Origin: Kribbella pratensis
GTDB lineage: Bacteria > Actinomycetota > Actinomycetes > Propionibacteriales > Kribbellaceae
Direction of reading: 5' to 3'
Assembly: GCF_004365355.1 (NCBI RefSeq)
Contig: NZ_SODP01000004.1
Location: 342,266-406,265, forward strand
Length of the DNA stretch: 64,000 nt
Made by a program: the position numbers and the translations under genes. Below, in pieces: positions 26,480 through 35,257 of the stretch. The first letter of the stretch is position 1. Every line of letters starts with the position of its first letter. Below the pieces are notes generated by a model. That model worked only from the letters and a program-made list of their open reading frames with translations. It did not search any database and was not told where the DNA came from.

Positions 26480-29194
26480 TTACATCGACGTGCCGAGCAG
26501 ACCACGGGTGATCTGGAAACCAACATTGCCGGAGGCAACAGCTTTGGGGACGAGTCGACGACTCGCAACAGCGGCGATGGTGTCGAGCCCGATCCGCGCC
26601 TGCTCTGCCGCGTCACCGGTCGCGACCGCGTCCAGGTCGTCGCCGTACGTCGCAACCGTCTCCGGATCGTTGCTGAACTCAACGACCGGCACGAACCGCT
26701 GCGCCGACAAGGTGCCGCCGGCAACATGCGCCAGGATCTGCTGGACACCGGTCGCACCGAACCCGGTCGCGGTCTCCATCCAGTCCGTCCCCGGCATCCG
26801 CATCACGTGCCACCCCGGCGCCACGAACCGCTGCCCGTGCGCGACCGTCGGCCCGACCGGCTCCGCCGACCCGAACGCCGCAGTACGGAACCCGTCATGC
26901 GCCAGCAGTGCGCCACGCGACGACAGTACGACGGAACCACCCGAGCCGACGATCTCGCGGCCGATCAGCGCGAGCGCCTCGGCTGTCGCGTCCGAGAACG
27001 GACCTCGCGCTTCGAGGCCGACGGTGAGTGCACCGAGGTTTCCACGTTCATCGACCGGCGCGGCCAGCTGGAAGCTGCTGAACCAGTCCTTGACCTTCTC
27101 GCCGACCGCGTCGAGACCGCCGTCGGCCTGGATGCTCGCCCAGCCGAAGCGGGACGGATCCGCGCCGGCCTCGACGAGACGCGAGCGGAAGTAGTCGTTG
27201 TGGGTCTTCTCGCAGCCGTGCTCTAGCAGCAGCGCCATCCGGGTGTTCGGGTGCAACAGATACCCGAGCATGGTCCGCGCGAACGTTTCTTCGGACGCGC
27301 CGCCGCTGCTGCCACACCCCTCGGTATGCGGCAGCGCGACCATCCGCGTGACCGCGTCGCCGGCCCATTTCTCCAACTCCGCCTGGGCCGCGATGCGCAG
27401 CGCAATCTGACCGGAGCACAGGCTCGTCGGCAGGATCAGGCCGACTGCCTCGGGCACCAACCGGTCGTCGACCCGCAGAAGCTCCGTGGGGGTCCGGCTG
27501 TCGGAGATGAGGCCATGGAGCGGCAGGCCGTCGAGCGGAGCGTCCCGGTCCTCCGCCGGGAGGTCGGTGAGCTTGCGGCTCATCCGGCCGTCGGTGCTGA
27601 TCGAGATTCCCTCGACCGGGCCGACCTGCTTCCAGTTCCGCCAGATCGATACCTGGCTGTGGCCGGCGCGTTCGCCCGCGCTCTTCTCCCCGGACGCGAC
27701 CCGGACCGTGAGGTCGAACGTCTCCGCGGTCAGGTCCGCCATCGGCGTACCGGTCAGATATTTGCCTGCATCAACGTCCATCTCGGCGTGCAGGCGCTCG
27801 TACCGGGCGCTCGTCGTGACGAATTTGAGCGTGGGCACGAACGGGAAGTTGGTGATCGAACCGTTGCCGGTGGTGAAGAAGATCAGGTTGCAACCGCTGC
27901 CGATCTGGCCGGCGACCGATTCCAGGTCGTTGCCCGGGCTGTCCATGAAGATGTAGCCGCTGCCCGGCAGCGGTTCGCCGTACTCGATCACGTGGTCGAG
28001 CCGGACCTCGCGCGGAAGCTTGCGCGCGGCACCGATCGACTTCAGCACGATGTTGTACAGCCCGCGGTACACGTTGCCGCCGGAGGGGTTGCCCTCGGCG
28101 GTGTGGCCGTGCCAGCCGACGCGTTCCTTGAACGACTTGATGATCTCGAGGAAGCGCCGGGCGGTCGCGAGATCGCGGACGTTGTTCAGCACGTACGGCT
28201 CGGCGCCGATCAGCTCGTCGGTCTCCGCGAGTACCGCCGTACCGCCGTGCCGGATCAGCTCGGCGCTGACCTGACCGGCCAGCGGGTTCGCCGAGATGCC
28301 GGAGAACGCGTCGGACCCGCCGCACTGCAGCGCGATCTTGAGATCCGCCAGCGGGACCTCCTGGCGCTGCTGAGCATCGACGACCGGCAGCCACGGCTCG
28401 ATCAGCGCACCGGCGATCGTCAGGTCGTGCTCGAAGCCGGCCTTCCGGGTGAAGTAGGCGTGCGGCACCTTGATCGACGGGTAGCCGTTCTCGGCCATGA
28501 AGTTCTTGATCGCCTCACCCGAGACGACGTCGCCCTCGGTGTCGACGATCAGGACTGCGCCGACGTTCGGGTTCAGCGTGAAGCCGGCCAGCGTGGCGAG
28601 CAGGAAATGCAGGTTGTTCGGTACTTCGTCCTCGCCGCCCTCTGTATGCGCAACCGGTACGACGCCGTCGCCGGCCGCCGCGCCGTCGAAGCGCCGCGCG
28701 AGCTCCGTGACGAATCCGCTACTGCGCGAACTGGTCGCCATCAGTACGACGTGGTTGCGCGTGCCGGCCGGGCCCTGTTCACGCGGGTAGCCGAGGAACG
28801 TGCCGGGCTGCTCGACGCTCGTCACCTGGGCGCCGAAGTTCAGCGCGGACTCGTCCAGCTCGTACGGGTCGAGCGGCTCGTTGGTCGCACTCGGCACCTC
28901 GGGCAGGCCCTCGACGCCACGGGCCGTGACAGCGGCGAGGCTGGTCGGCGTACACACATAGTCACCGGGGACAAGGTCGCGAGACGCCCGGGCGAAGGCG
29001 GTGTTCCACGAGGTCAACGCATCGCCGGTGCTGGTCGGGGCAACCACGAAGCGGTGCCCTTCGAGCACGGTGTGTGGCAGCGTCACCGTCGTACCGTCCA
29101 ACTGAACCTCGATACCGGCCTCCAGCCGCCGGGAGGCGATCGCGACGTTGTCCCCGGGCTCGGGCAGAACGCCGACCTCTTCGAACCTCACCAT
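26480..29194 (-). CDS. UxaA/GarD-type altronate/galactarate dehydratase, long form
   Basis: 904 residues, longer than the usual 490-520 of UxaA or GarD. Residues 1-100 look like the SAF domain (VAIASRRLEAGIEVQLDGTT). Residues 110-520 match the UxaA catalytic region (CGGSDAFSGISANPLAGQVS, GHTAEGNPSGGN, FMDSPGNDLESVAGQI, GCNLIFFTTGNGS). Residues 560-900 form an extra domain with its own Cys/His-rich TEGCGSSGG and EHGCEKTHND motifs, resembling a second copy of the N-terminal catalytic half. UxaA and GarD dehydrate altronate or galactarate. It is the first gene of the operon; GGGAAGG lies about eight bases before ATG 29194. Confidence 0.85.
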   Translation of the reverse strand: MVRFEEVGVLPEPGDNVAIASRRLEAGIEVQLDGTTVTLPHTVLEGHRFVVAPTSTGDALTSWNTAFARASRDLVPGDYVCTPTSLAAVTARGVEGLPEVPSATNEPLDPYELDESALNFGAQVTSVEQPGTFLGYPREQGPAGTRNHVVLMATSSRSSGFVTELARRFDGAAAGDGVVPVAHTEGGEDEVPNNLHFLLATLAGFTLNPNVGAVLIVDTEGDVVSGEAIKNFMAENGYPSIKVPHAYFTRKAGFEHDLTIAGALIEPWLPVVDAQQRQEVPLADLKIALQCGGSDAFSGISANPLAGQVSAELIRHGGTAVLAETDELIGAEPYVLNNVRDLATARRFLEIIKSFKERVGWHGHTAEGNPSGGNVYRGLYNIVLKSIGAARKLPREVRLDHVIEYGEPLPGSGYIFMDSPGNDLESVAGQIGSGCNLIFFTTGNGSITNFPFVPTLKFVTTSARYERLHAEMDVDAGKYLTGTPMADLTAETFDLTVRVASGEKSAGERAGHSQVSIWRNWKQVGPVEGISISTDGRMSRKLTDLPAEDRDAPLDGLPLHGLISDSRTPTELLRVDDRLVPEAVGLILPTSLCSGQIALRIAAQAELEKWAGDAVTRMVALPHTEGCGSSGGASEETFARTMLGYLLHPNTRMALLLEHGCEKTHNDYFRSRLVEAGADPSRFGWASIQADGGLDAVGEKVKDWFSSFQLAAPVDERGNLGALTVGLEARGPFSDATAEALALIGREIVGSGGSVVLSSRGALLAHDGFRTAAFGSAEPVGPTVAHGQRFVAPGWHVMRMPGTDWMETATGFGATGVQQILAHVAGGTLSAQRFVPVVEFSNDPETVATYGDDLDAVATGDAAEQARIGLDTIAAVASRRLVPKAVASGNVGFQITRGLLGTSM

Positions 29195-29226
29195 CGTTCG
29201 CGCCTTCCCATAGCTTGCTCCGCGCG

Positions 29227-29245
29227 GAATCGTGCATGATGCATG
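29227..29245. promoter_or_regulatory. Palindromic operator between the sugar-acid operon and its GntR gene
   Basis: ATCGTGCATGATGCATGAT is a near-perfect 19-bp palindrome (one mismatched pair; core TGCAT-g-ATGCA). It sits 33 bases upstream of the dehydratase start and 71 bases upstream of the GntR start. It is the natural binding site for the divergent FadR-type repressor, probably released by a sugar-acid intermediate. Confidence 0.7.
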
Positions 29246-29315
29246 ATTACCAGTGTTACCCTGCCGAAACCTGCCCGGTGGGGTCAAGGGCGCGACCAGA
29301 TTCCGGAGACAGCTG

Positions 29316-30014
29316 ATGGCGGAGGCGTTGGGGCCGATGGAGCCGGTATCGCCGGTGGACCGGCGAGTGCTGCGGCGGCAGATGCTCGCCGACGACGTGT
29401 ACGAAGCCATCAAGACGATGCTGATGGACCACGTCATTCGGCCCGGCGCCCGGATCTCGATCGACGGGCTGGCGCGCGAGTTCCAGGTGTCGTCGACGCC
29501 CGTCCGGGAGGCGCTGGCGCGGCTGGAGTCGGAAGGGCTGGCGGTCAAGGAGCCGCTCAAGGGCTACCGAGCGACGCCGCTGTTGACGCTCGAGGAGTTC
29601 GACGATCTGTACCGCTTCCGGCTGCTGCTCGAGCCGTGGGCCGCGCGGCGGGCCGCTGAGCTGATCTCTTCCTCGGGGCGCGAACTGTTGCGCGCCGAGT
29701 TGGCGAACGCGGTCGAGCCGACGTCGGTCGACTACGCCGGGTACAAGTCGCTCACCGCGCATGACAACCGGTTCCACTCGCTGATCGCGTCGCTGTCGGG
29801 GAGCGAGCAGGTCCGCCTGGCCTTCGAACGCACCCACTGCCACCTGCACATCTTCCGGCTCCACTACGACCGCGACATCGGGCCGGAGGTCCTGACCGAA
29901 CATCGCATGCTGGTCGAGGCGATCACATCCGGTGACCCGGCGGCTGCGGAGGCCGCGATGACCCAACACATCGAAAACTCGATGACGCTCCGCCTCCGAC
30001 GCATCTACGAATGA
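29316..30014 (+). CDS. GntR-family regulator, FadR/FCD subfamily
   Basis: 232 residues. The winged helix-turn-helix lies near residues 25-85 (ISIDGLAREFQVSSTPVREA), followed by an all-helical FCD ligand domain. Its metal-site residues are suggested by DLYRFRLLLEPWAARRAAE, HDNRFHSLIA and EHRMLVEAI. FCD regulators commonly respond to organic or sugar acids. Divergent placement and the palindrome between make it the likely repressor of the operon at 18764-29194. ATG 29316 has ggag about nine bases upstream; longer starts lack a binding site. Confidence 0.9.
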   Translation: MAEALGPMEPVSPVDRRVLRRQMLADDVYEAIKTMLMDHVIRPGARISIDGLAREFQVSSTPVREALARLESEGLAVKEPLKGYRATPLLTLEEFDDLYRFRLLLEPWAARRAAELISSSGRELLRAELANAVEPTSVDYAGYKSLTAHDNRFHSLIASLSGSEQVRLAFERTHCHLHIFRLHYDRDIGPEVLTEHRMLVEAITSGDPAAAEAAMTQHIENSMTLRLRRIYE

Positions 30015-30457
30015 CCCGGCGCCCGTTCCCACTGGTGGTGCCGCCGGAGCTTGCGGCGTACATCCTGGACTTCCACTGGGACCTCGAACTGCTGCACGCC
30101 CTCGACCTGCCGGTGGTTGAGTTGTCCGTCGCCGACTTGGCACATCACCTCGATCTGCCGTTCTGGGCGTACGGCGGACGTCCGTTTCGGGTGACGCCTC
30201 GGCAGGTGGGGGCGGATCCGGTGACGTATCGCGAGCAGTACGAACGCACACTGGCAGCTGATCTGCGTCATCCGCTGGACGTCGTACGACGCCGCGACGA
30301 GCGGATCACGATCCTTGACGGCGTGCACCGTTTGCTGCGGGCCGAGCTCGAGGGTCGGGCTGTTGTTGAAGTTCGCGTGCTGCCGTGGGAAGACCTCGAT
30401 CAGATCGCTGTGCGGGGGCGGTCTCCCACCCCCGCACGCGACACGTCTACTTCGTGA
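30011..30457 (+). CDS. ParB/sulfiredoxin-like domain protein
   Basis: 148 residues. ITILDGVHRLLRAELEG contains the DGxHRxxA element of the ParB/sulfiredoxin nucleotide-binding fold, and the rest is compatible with a small single-domain member. Partitioning proteins are much longer, so this is not a chromosome-segregation ParB. It overlaps the GntR stop by four bases and is probably translated with it. The C-terminus overlaps the convergent glycosidase gene by 11 bases. Confidence 0.65.
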   Translation: MTRRPFPLVVPPELAAYILDFHWDLELLHALDLPVVELSVADLAHHLDLPFWAYGGRPFRVTPRQVGADPVTYREQYERTLAADLRHPLDVVRRRDERITILDGVHRLLRAELEGRAVVEVRVLPWEDLDQIAVRGRSPTPARDTSTS

Positions 30458-32036
30458 TGACCAGCGCGTCGCCCACCGGACGTTCGCCGGCCGCATCCGA
30501 CGGCGTGTTCAACACCTTGCCATCGGCAACCATCGTCGTGGACCCGCCGCCGTCGAGGTTGATCGCTTCGGTCAGGTGGAACGACTTGGCAACGGCGGCC
30601 GCTTCGGAGATCGACAGGCCGAGGCTGTTGACGTTGCGACCGTCGGCGGTGATCAGCACCGTGCGGCCGTGGTCGTCCACGCCCGCGATCGTGCGCGGAT
30701 TCCGCTTGTGGACCCAGCCGTAGTAGAAGCTCGCCGTACCCTGCACCATCCCGTCCGCCGCCGCGGTCGCATGGATCTGCCCGTCGCGGACCAGCTCCGG
30801 TCCGCCGTTGACGATCGTCGTACGGCGGGACAACGGAACCGGTCGACCGCGCTCGTCGAACAAGGTCGAGCGGACCGTCAGAGGCTTGCCGACTCGAGCG
30901 GCGGCCAGCAGCGGCGCTACGAGGTTGCCGATCGCCTGCACGGTGCGCCCGCCCTCCGGGATCGCCCCGCCGCGAGTCGTCGTACGGATCGCAGTCACGA
31001 TCCCGCGCCGGTCGAGCACCACCTCGGCACCGGGTCCGCTGGGCGTGGCAACGCCGTACGACTCGTCGAACGCGATCAGTTCATCCGCGTCGGTGCAGGT
31101 CGTGTCGTGCATCGGCTTCGCGGTCGGCAGGTCATCCGCAGTACCGCCGCAGTTGCGGATCAGCCCGGGCACGCGGTTCAGGCCGTCGAGCGGGAGCGGC
31201 TTGCCGACGCCGCGGACCTCGCCACGCCAAGTGAACCGGTCGACGGATGTGCCGCGCGGGCCGAGCACGAGGGCCGGGCGGCCGTTGGTCGGCTCGCTGA
31301 CGAGGCGTCCGTCGTACACCCCGACGCCGGCCGGATCGCCGGGCGCTCCGGACTTCGGATCGAGGACGAAGAAGCCGGCGTTGATCGCGGCCGTCGCACC
31401 GGTCAGGGTCGCGAGCGTGCTGGTCGTCTCGCGCTGCTCGATGTCCGGACCGTACGTCGCATCGAGCGTGCCGCGGAACGTCTTCGGGTCGATCGTCAGG
31501 ACCTGGACGTGCCAGGGACCGGTCGAGCCGGCGATGTCGTCGGGCTCACCGTCCCAGCCCGTGTAGATGCTCGATCCGCTCAGCCCGGCCGCGGTCACCT
31601 TGGTACGCAAGGCGTCGGCGTCGGCCTTGTTCGCGAACAGTCCGAGGCGGACGCGGTACCCGAGGCTGCCACCGCCCGCGTCGGCGAGGCGCGGCGTCGG
31701 CACATCCTCGACGCGGGGCTCGAGGCCCGCGGCGCGGAGCTTGTCAGCGGCCTTGTTCGCGGCGGCCTGATCGGAGATCGCGGCCGCGGGCGCGTCCGGA
31801 TCGGGCGAGGAGGAGGGGATCGCGATCTCGACGGTCCAGCCGGCGTTGGTGTCGGTCTTGCCGCGGACGATCGTCGTCAGCGTGACGCCCGGCTGGAGCG
31901 TACGGGTGTCGCGGGTCTCGGTGAGGTTGTCCGGGCCGAGTGGCAGATGCTGCGTCGGCGGGGTGGCGACAGCGGTCGTGCCACCGAGGGTCAGGGAAAG
32001 GCAGAGGGCGGACAGGCCCAGACGTCGCAGGGTCAT
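30447..32036 (-). CDS. Secreted NAGPA-type phosphodiester glycosidase-domain protein with SPOR repeat
   Basis: 529 residues. A signal peptide (LGLSALCLSLTLGGTTAVA) is followed by a SPOR-like segment near residues 85-145 (YRVRLGLFANKADADALRTK). The C-terminal half is the phosphodiester N-acetylglucosaminidase-like domain, recognised by TAAINAGFFVLDP, VQAIGNLVAPLLAAARVG and NLDGGGSTTMVADG. The SPOR part suggests a cell-wall location where it would act on phosphodiester-linked sugars of exported glycans. It overlaps the convergent ParB-like gene by 11 bases. Confidence 0.85.
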   Translation of the reverse strand: MTLRRLGLSALCLSLTLGGTTAVATPPTQHLPLGPDNLTETRDTRTLQPGVTLTTIVRGKTDTNAGWTVEIAIPSSSPDPDAPAAAISDQAAANKAADKLRAAGLEPRVEDVPTPRLADAGGGSLGYRVRLGLFANKADADALRTKVTAAGLSGSSIYTGWDGEPDDIAGSTGPWHVQVLTIDPKTFRGTLDATYGPDIEQRETTSTLATLTGATAAINAGFFVLDPKSGAPGDPAGVGVYDGRLVSEPTNGRPALVLGPRGTSVDRFTWRGEVRGVGKPLPLDGLNRVPGLIRNCGGTADDLPTAKPMHDTTCTDADELIAFDESYGVATPSGPGAEVVLDRRGIVTAIRTTTRGGAIPEGGRTVQAIGNLVAPLLAAARVGKPLTVRSTLFDERGRPVPLSRRTTIVNGGPELVRDGQIHATAAADGMVQGTASFYYGWVHKRNPRTIAGVDDHGRTVLITADGRNVNSLGLSISEAAAVAKSFHLTEAINLDGGGSTTMVADGKVLNTPSDAAGERPVGDALVITK

Positions 32037-32106
32037 AGGACGTTCCTACGTTCCGCCCTCCCCTGTCGCAACCTGAGCGGAGCGTCGTGTTCTTGAACAA
32101 CAAACG

Positions 32107-32445
32107 TCACTCCAGCGGCGCACCGCCGTACGAGACCTCGTTGCCATCCGGGTCGAAGAACGTCGCATGCCGTACGCCGTTGTCGTACGTCTCCCGTACC
32201 GCGGGGACGAGGCCGCGGTCGGCGATCGCCCGCAGTACCGCGTCGAAGTCCTCGACGAACAGCGTGTGCTGCGCATGCCCCGCGTGCTCGGGCACCACTT
32301 CGATGTAGAGGAACTGGTGCTCGCCGAGCTCCCACACCGCCTCGATGTCATTGGGCAGAAAACTTGGCGGCCCACCCAGCAACTGCGTGTACCAGGCGAC
32401 CGCCGTGTCGTAGTCGCGCACGGATACTCCCGCAAACAGGTCCAT
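32107..32445 (-). CDS. VOC superfamily protein
   Basis: 112 residues of a single VOC module: FAGVSVRDYDTAVAWYTQLLG at the start, WELGEHQFLYIEVVPEHAGH in the middle, and FFDPDGNEVSYGGAPLE with the terminal Glu metal ligand. The enzymatic role is unknown. It is divergent from another VOC gene that starts 33 bases away, so their expression signals overlap. Confidence 0.85.
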   Translation of the reverse strand: MDLFAGVSVRDYDTAVAWYTQLLGGPPSFLPNDIEAVWELGEHQFLYIEVVPEHAGHAQHTLFVEDFDAVLRAIADRGLVPAVRETYDNGVRHATFFDPDGNEVSYGGAPLE

Positions 32446-32477
32446 ACCGAACCCTATCGACAGGTAGCCTCGGCCAG

Positions 32478-32858
32478 GTGCGTGTCGATCGGCTGGATCA
32501 CCTTGTTCTGACGGTTGCGGATGTGGATGTGACCGTCGACTTCTACCAGCGGGTGCTGGGGATGAAGCCGGTGAGCTTCAAGGGCGGCCGGCGGGCGCTC
32601 GCCTTCGGGAGCAGCAAGATCAACTTGCACCAGGCCGGGCACGAGTTCGAGCCCAAGGCCGAGCACCCCGGCCCTGGCACCGCCGACCTGTGCTTCATCG
32701 TCGACGAGCCGATCGACCGGATCCAAGCCGAGCTCATTGCACACGGCGTTGATATTGAGGAAGGTCCGGTCGAGCGCACTGGCGCGACCGGACCGATCCT
32801 CAGCGTGTACTTGCGCGACCCCGACCAAAACCTGATCGAGCTCAGCAACTACCTCTAG
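32478..32858 (+). CDS. VOC superfamily protein (glyoxalase/dioxygenase-like)
   Basis: 126 residues beginning at GTG 32478. LDHLVLTVADVDVTVDFYQ, then INLHQAGHEFEPKAEHPGPG with conserved His, then YLRDPDQNLIELSNYL carry the extradiol-dioxygenase/glyoxalase-like metal ligands. Relatives include virulence-protein-like VOC dioxygenases; the substrate is unknown. No strong ribosome binding site is visible. Confidence 0.82.
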   Translation: MRVDRLDHLVLTVADVDVTVDFYQRVLGMKPVSFKGGRRALAFGSSKINLHQAGHEFEPKAEHPGPGTADLCFIVDEPIDRIQAELIAHGVDIEEGPVERTGATGPILSVYLRDPDQNLIELSNYL

Positions 32859-33524
32859 TCGACTTCCGGGGTCGCCGTCCTCGTTGACTAGCACCGCGCG
32901 GATCCTGTACGCCCAACCGGAGACCTGGTTCAGTACGCGCCGCACAGGAAGGACCTGTCCTCCGGGCGGAGGCCCTGTCCACCCCGGTGACGATTTCAGG
33001 TCACACCGCGGCAACTCACCATGGTTGACCGGGATGGTCCCGTCCGCGCTCCCGTGCAGCAGCAGCGCCGACGCGGTGATTGTTCTCAGCTCACAACCCA
33101 GTCCTTCGTGTACGAGGCATCGTCGTCGATCGGCCCATACGGGCCTGCATTCAGCCTCGACGCGGCCACCTTCGTCAGCCACCCGCACGTCCCGCCGAAC
33201 ATCTTCACGTCAGTGTCGGGGAACCAGCGTCGTTAGTCGAAACCCGAGCTATGTAGGACTTCTCGCACGTTGGTTCCTGCAGCGGTGGTCCCAACGTAGC
33301 CACCGCCGACGGCACCCAGCTGGGCGTCGCGTCCCCGCCGGTGTCCTGCTCGTGCACGACCTGCCGTCCGACCACTCATATTCCGCTCGATCACGCCTGC
33401 CAACGCCTCAACGCCGGCACACCCTGACATAGGCGGCATCGGAGCAGCGACCCGCACCACGACACCTTGGTCCTTCGGACCGACTCATAGACATTTCGGC
33501 GACTGAGTGTAACGATCCATGCCT
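32859..33524. other. Decayed or non-coding stretch upstream of the defence-like cassette
   Basis: About 670 bases with no intact gene. Minus-strand remnants can be read: an alpha/beta-hydrolase-like piece (ASALLLHGSADGTIPVNHGE, about 33020-33090) and the broken frame described separately. The stretch separates ordinary chromosomal genes from the cassette that starts at about 33.5 kb. Confidence 0.45.
33086..33460 (-). pseudogene. Remnant gene with an in-frame stop
   Basis: A minus-strand frame reads GTNVREVLHSSGFD, then TAA at 33233-33235, then continues in the same frame as RRWFPDTDVKMFGGTCGWL, VAASRLNAGPYGP and SYTKDWVVS before a second stop. The text on both sides of the internal stop looks like protein, so this appears to be a gene broken by one nonsense change. 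I do not recognise the family. Confidence 0.35.
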
Positions 33525-33550
33525 ACTCTCCGATACGACCTACGGAGAGT
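33525..33550 (+). promoter_or_regulatory. Inverted repeat upstream of the four-gene cassette
   Basis: ACTCTCCG, ten bases, CGGAGAGT: perfect 8-bp arms about 210 bases before the ATPase start, just after a taacgat that could be a -10. It may be an operator or a 5'-leader hairpin of the cassette. Confidence 0.45.
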
Positions 33551-33757
33551 GACCGATGACGCTTCGAGCATCGTCGGTTTGAGCGCAGTTGCTCTTATCC
33601 ACAGCGGATGGAGCACTGATTTGCCACCTGGGGGACCAGTGGGGGGATGTATGGGGACGGGCAGTCTTTGGTTGCTCACGTTGAGGTCGGCCGGCCTGGC
33701 TCGCCAGCTGACGCGCCAGCAGGTCAGGAGCTGCCGGTCGAGGCGGGGGGTTCGATC

Positions 33758-35257
33758 GTGAGCGACTTCGACGTAGTTGAAACCATCACACTCAAACCCG
33801 ACGCGAGTTTGGTGAAGAGCCTCGGGGCGCATCACACCCTCGAGTCTGCGGTCGCCGACCTGGTCGACAACTGCCTCGATGCTGGGGCGACCAAGGTAGT
33901 CGTCCAGCTTCTTACCTCGGCCGACCAGCTCGTACAGGTCGAGGTCATCGACAACGGATGCGGGATGGACTCGAGCGCCGCCGACAAGGCGATGACACTC
34001 GGCCATCAGCGAGAGTACGCCGACCATGACCTCGGCCACTTCGGCATCGGGCTCAAGGCCGCTTCCTTCGGCCACGCGGACACCCTGACTGTCTGGTCGT
34101 CCCGGCGCGACATGGTTTCCGTCGGCCGTCGCATTCGACGAGCCGACTTCTCGAAGGACTTTTCCTGCGAGGTTCTTTCCGAACACGCGGCAGCTACGGC
34201 CGCCGCCCATCGGAAGCGAGTGACTGGCACCAGCAGCGGCACATCTGTGGTGTGGACTGACCTGCGCGGTACCTACCGCGGCACGAACGCCGACGAGGCG
34301 CGGACGTGGATGTCGAACGCCGAGCGAAGCCTTCGGTCACACCTCGGCGTAACCTTCCATCGCCTGATCGCCAAGGAGATCCTCGACATCGAGATCATCG
34401 TTGACGATATCGAGTACGCCGATGAGGCAATCGGCACTCCGGTCAGGGCGATCGACCCCTTCGGGTACCCCGCCTCGGGCCGTCCGGGATATCCGAAGAA
34501 CATCGTGGCGGAGTCTGGTGATCAGCAGGTCATCCTTCAGTGCCACATCTGGCCGCCGAAGGTGGACATTCCGGGCTTCCGGATCAGCGGCAAGACCGGT
34601 GGAAGCTTCCAGGGGTTTTATATCTACAGACGCGATCGACTTTTGCAAGTAGGCGGCTGGTCGGAAGTCGCCAACTCTTCGGCGCATCGCCAGCTCGCTC
34701 GCGTCGTTCTCGATGACGAGACGGCGATCGGCTCTCTGCTGACTATGAACCCCGAGAAGGCCGGCCTGCGCTTCGAACCGATCTTCAGGGACGCCCTCGC
34801 CCACGCGGAGGCGGCGGACGGAACCACCTTCGACTCCTATCTGAAGGATGCCGAAGCCGCTTACGTCGAGGGAAATCGGCGGATCAGCAGGCGTCAGCCC
34901 GTCATTGCGCCCGAGAAAGGGTTCGGTCCGAAGCTGCGCAAGTCGATCGGCGCGGAGTTGCCGCTGCTGCACTCCGACGCGCTCAACATACAGTGGAAAC
35001 GACTGTCGGAGGACGAGTTCATCGACGTTGACTTCGGCAACAGCACGCTCTGGCTCAACTCCCGTTACCGCTACCTGTTCGCTCCGGAACGTGGGAGCCT
35101 GAACGATGCGCCGGTACTCAAGGCGCTCCTCTTCCTGCTTACCCATACAGTCTTCGAAGGCGCCCATCTCGGGCCGAAGGACAAGGACAACATCGCGCTC
35201 TGGAGCGCGATCCTCAGCGCCGCAGTCGAGGCTGAGGAGGCGATGCGCGGTGATTGA
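33758..35257 (+). CDS. GHKL ATPase, MORC/Hsp90-like (cassette gene 1)
   Basis: 499 residues. The GHKL ATP-binding site is complete: N-box SAVADLVDNCLDAGA near residues 31-45, DNGCGMD near 65-71 and GHFGIGLKAAS near 93-103. A C-terminal region (about 200-499) is of the prokaryotic MORC-like type found beside nucleases and Z1 proteins. Such ATPases probably clamp DNA and couple ATP to nuclease action. GTG 33758 follows ggcgggggg; an in-frame ATG at 33647 would add 37 residues. Its end overlaps the next gene by eight bases. Confidence 0.85.
   Translation: MSDFDVVETITLKPDASLVKSLGAHHTLESAVADLVDNCLDAGATKVVVQLLTSADQLVQVEVIDNGCGMDSSAADKAMTLGHQREYADHDLGHFGIGLKAASFGHADTLTVWSSRRDMVSVGRRIRRADFSKDFSCEVLSEHAAATAAAHRKRVTGTSSGTSVVWTDLRGTYRGTNADEARTWMSNAERSLRSHLGVTFHRLIAKEILDIEIIVDDIEYADEAIGTPVRAIDPFGYPASGRPGYPKNIVAESGDQQVILQCHIWPPKVDIPGFRISGKTGGSFQGFYIYRRDRLLQVGGWSEVANSSAHRQLARVVLDDETAIGSLLTMNPEKAGLRFEPIFRDALAHAEAADGTTFDSYLKDAEAAYVEGNRRISRRQPVIAPEKGFGPKLRKSIGAELPLLHSDALNIQWKRLSEDEFIDVDFGNSTLWLNSRYRYLFAPERGSLNDAPVLKALLFLLTHTVFEGAHLGPKDKDNIALWSAILSAAVEAEEAMRGD

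Noticed and set aside
27251-29239. 662-codon plus-strand frame opposite the UxaA gene
   Set aside because: Antisense shadow with no recognisable domain.
30011-30457. Chromosome-partitioning ParB
   Set aside because: Only the small ParB/sulfiredoxin-like motif is present, without the HTH and dimer domains or a parA gene.
33519-33761. 80-codon frame ending on the ATPase start
   Set aside because: It overlaps the GTG by four bases, but its second half is poor in protein character and no ribosome binding site precedes it. It covers the inverted repeat, which fits a leader better.
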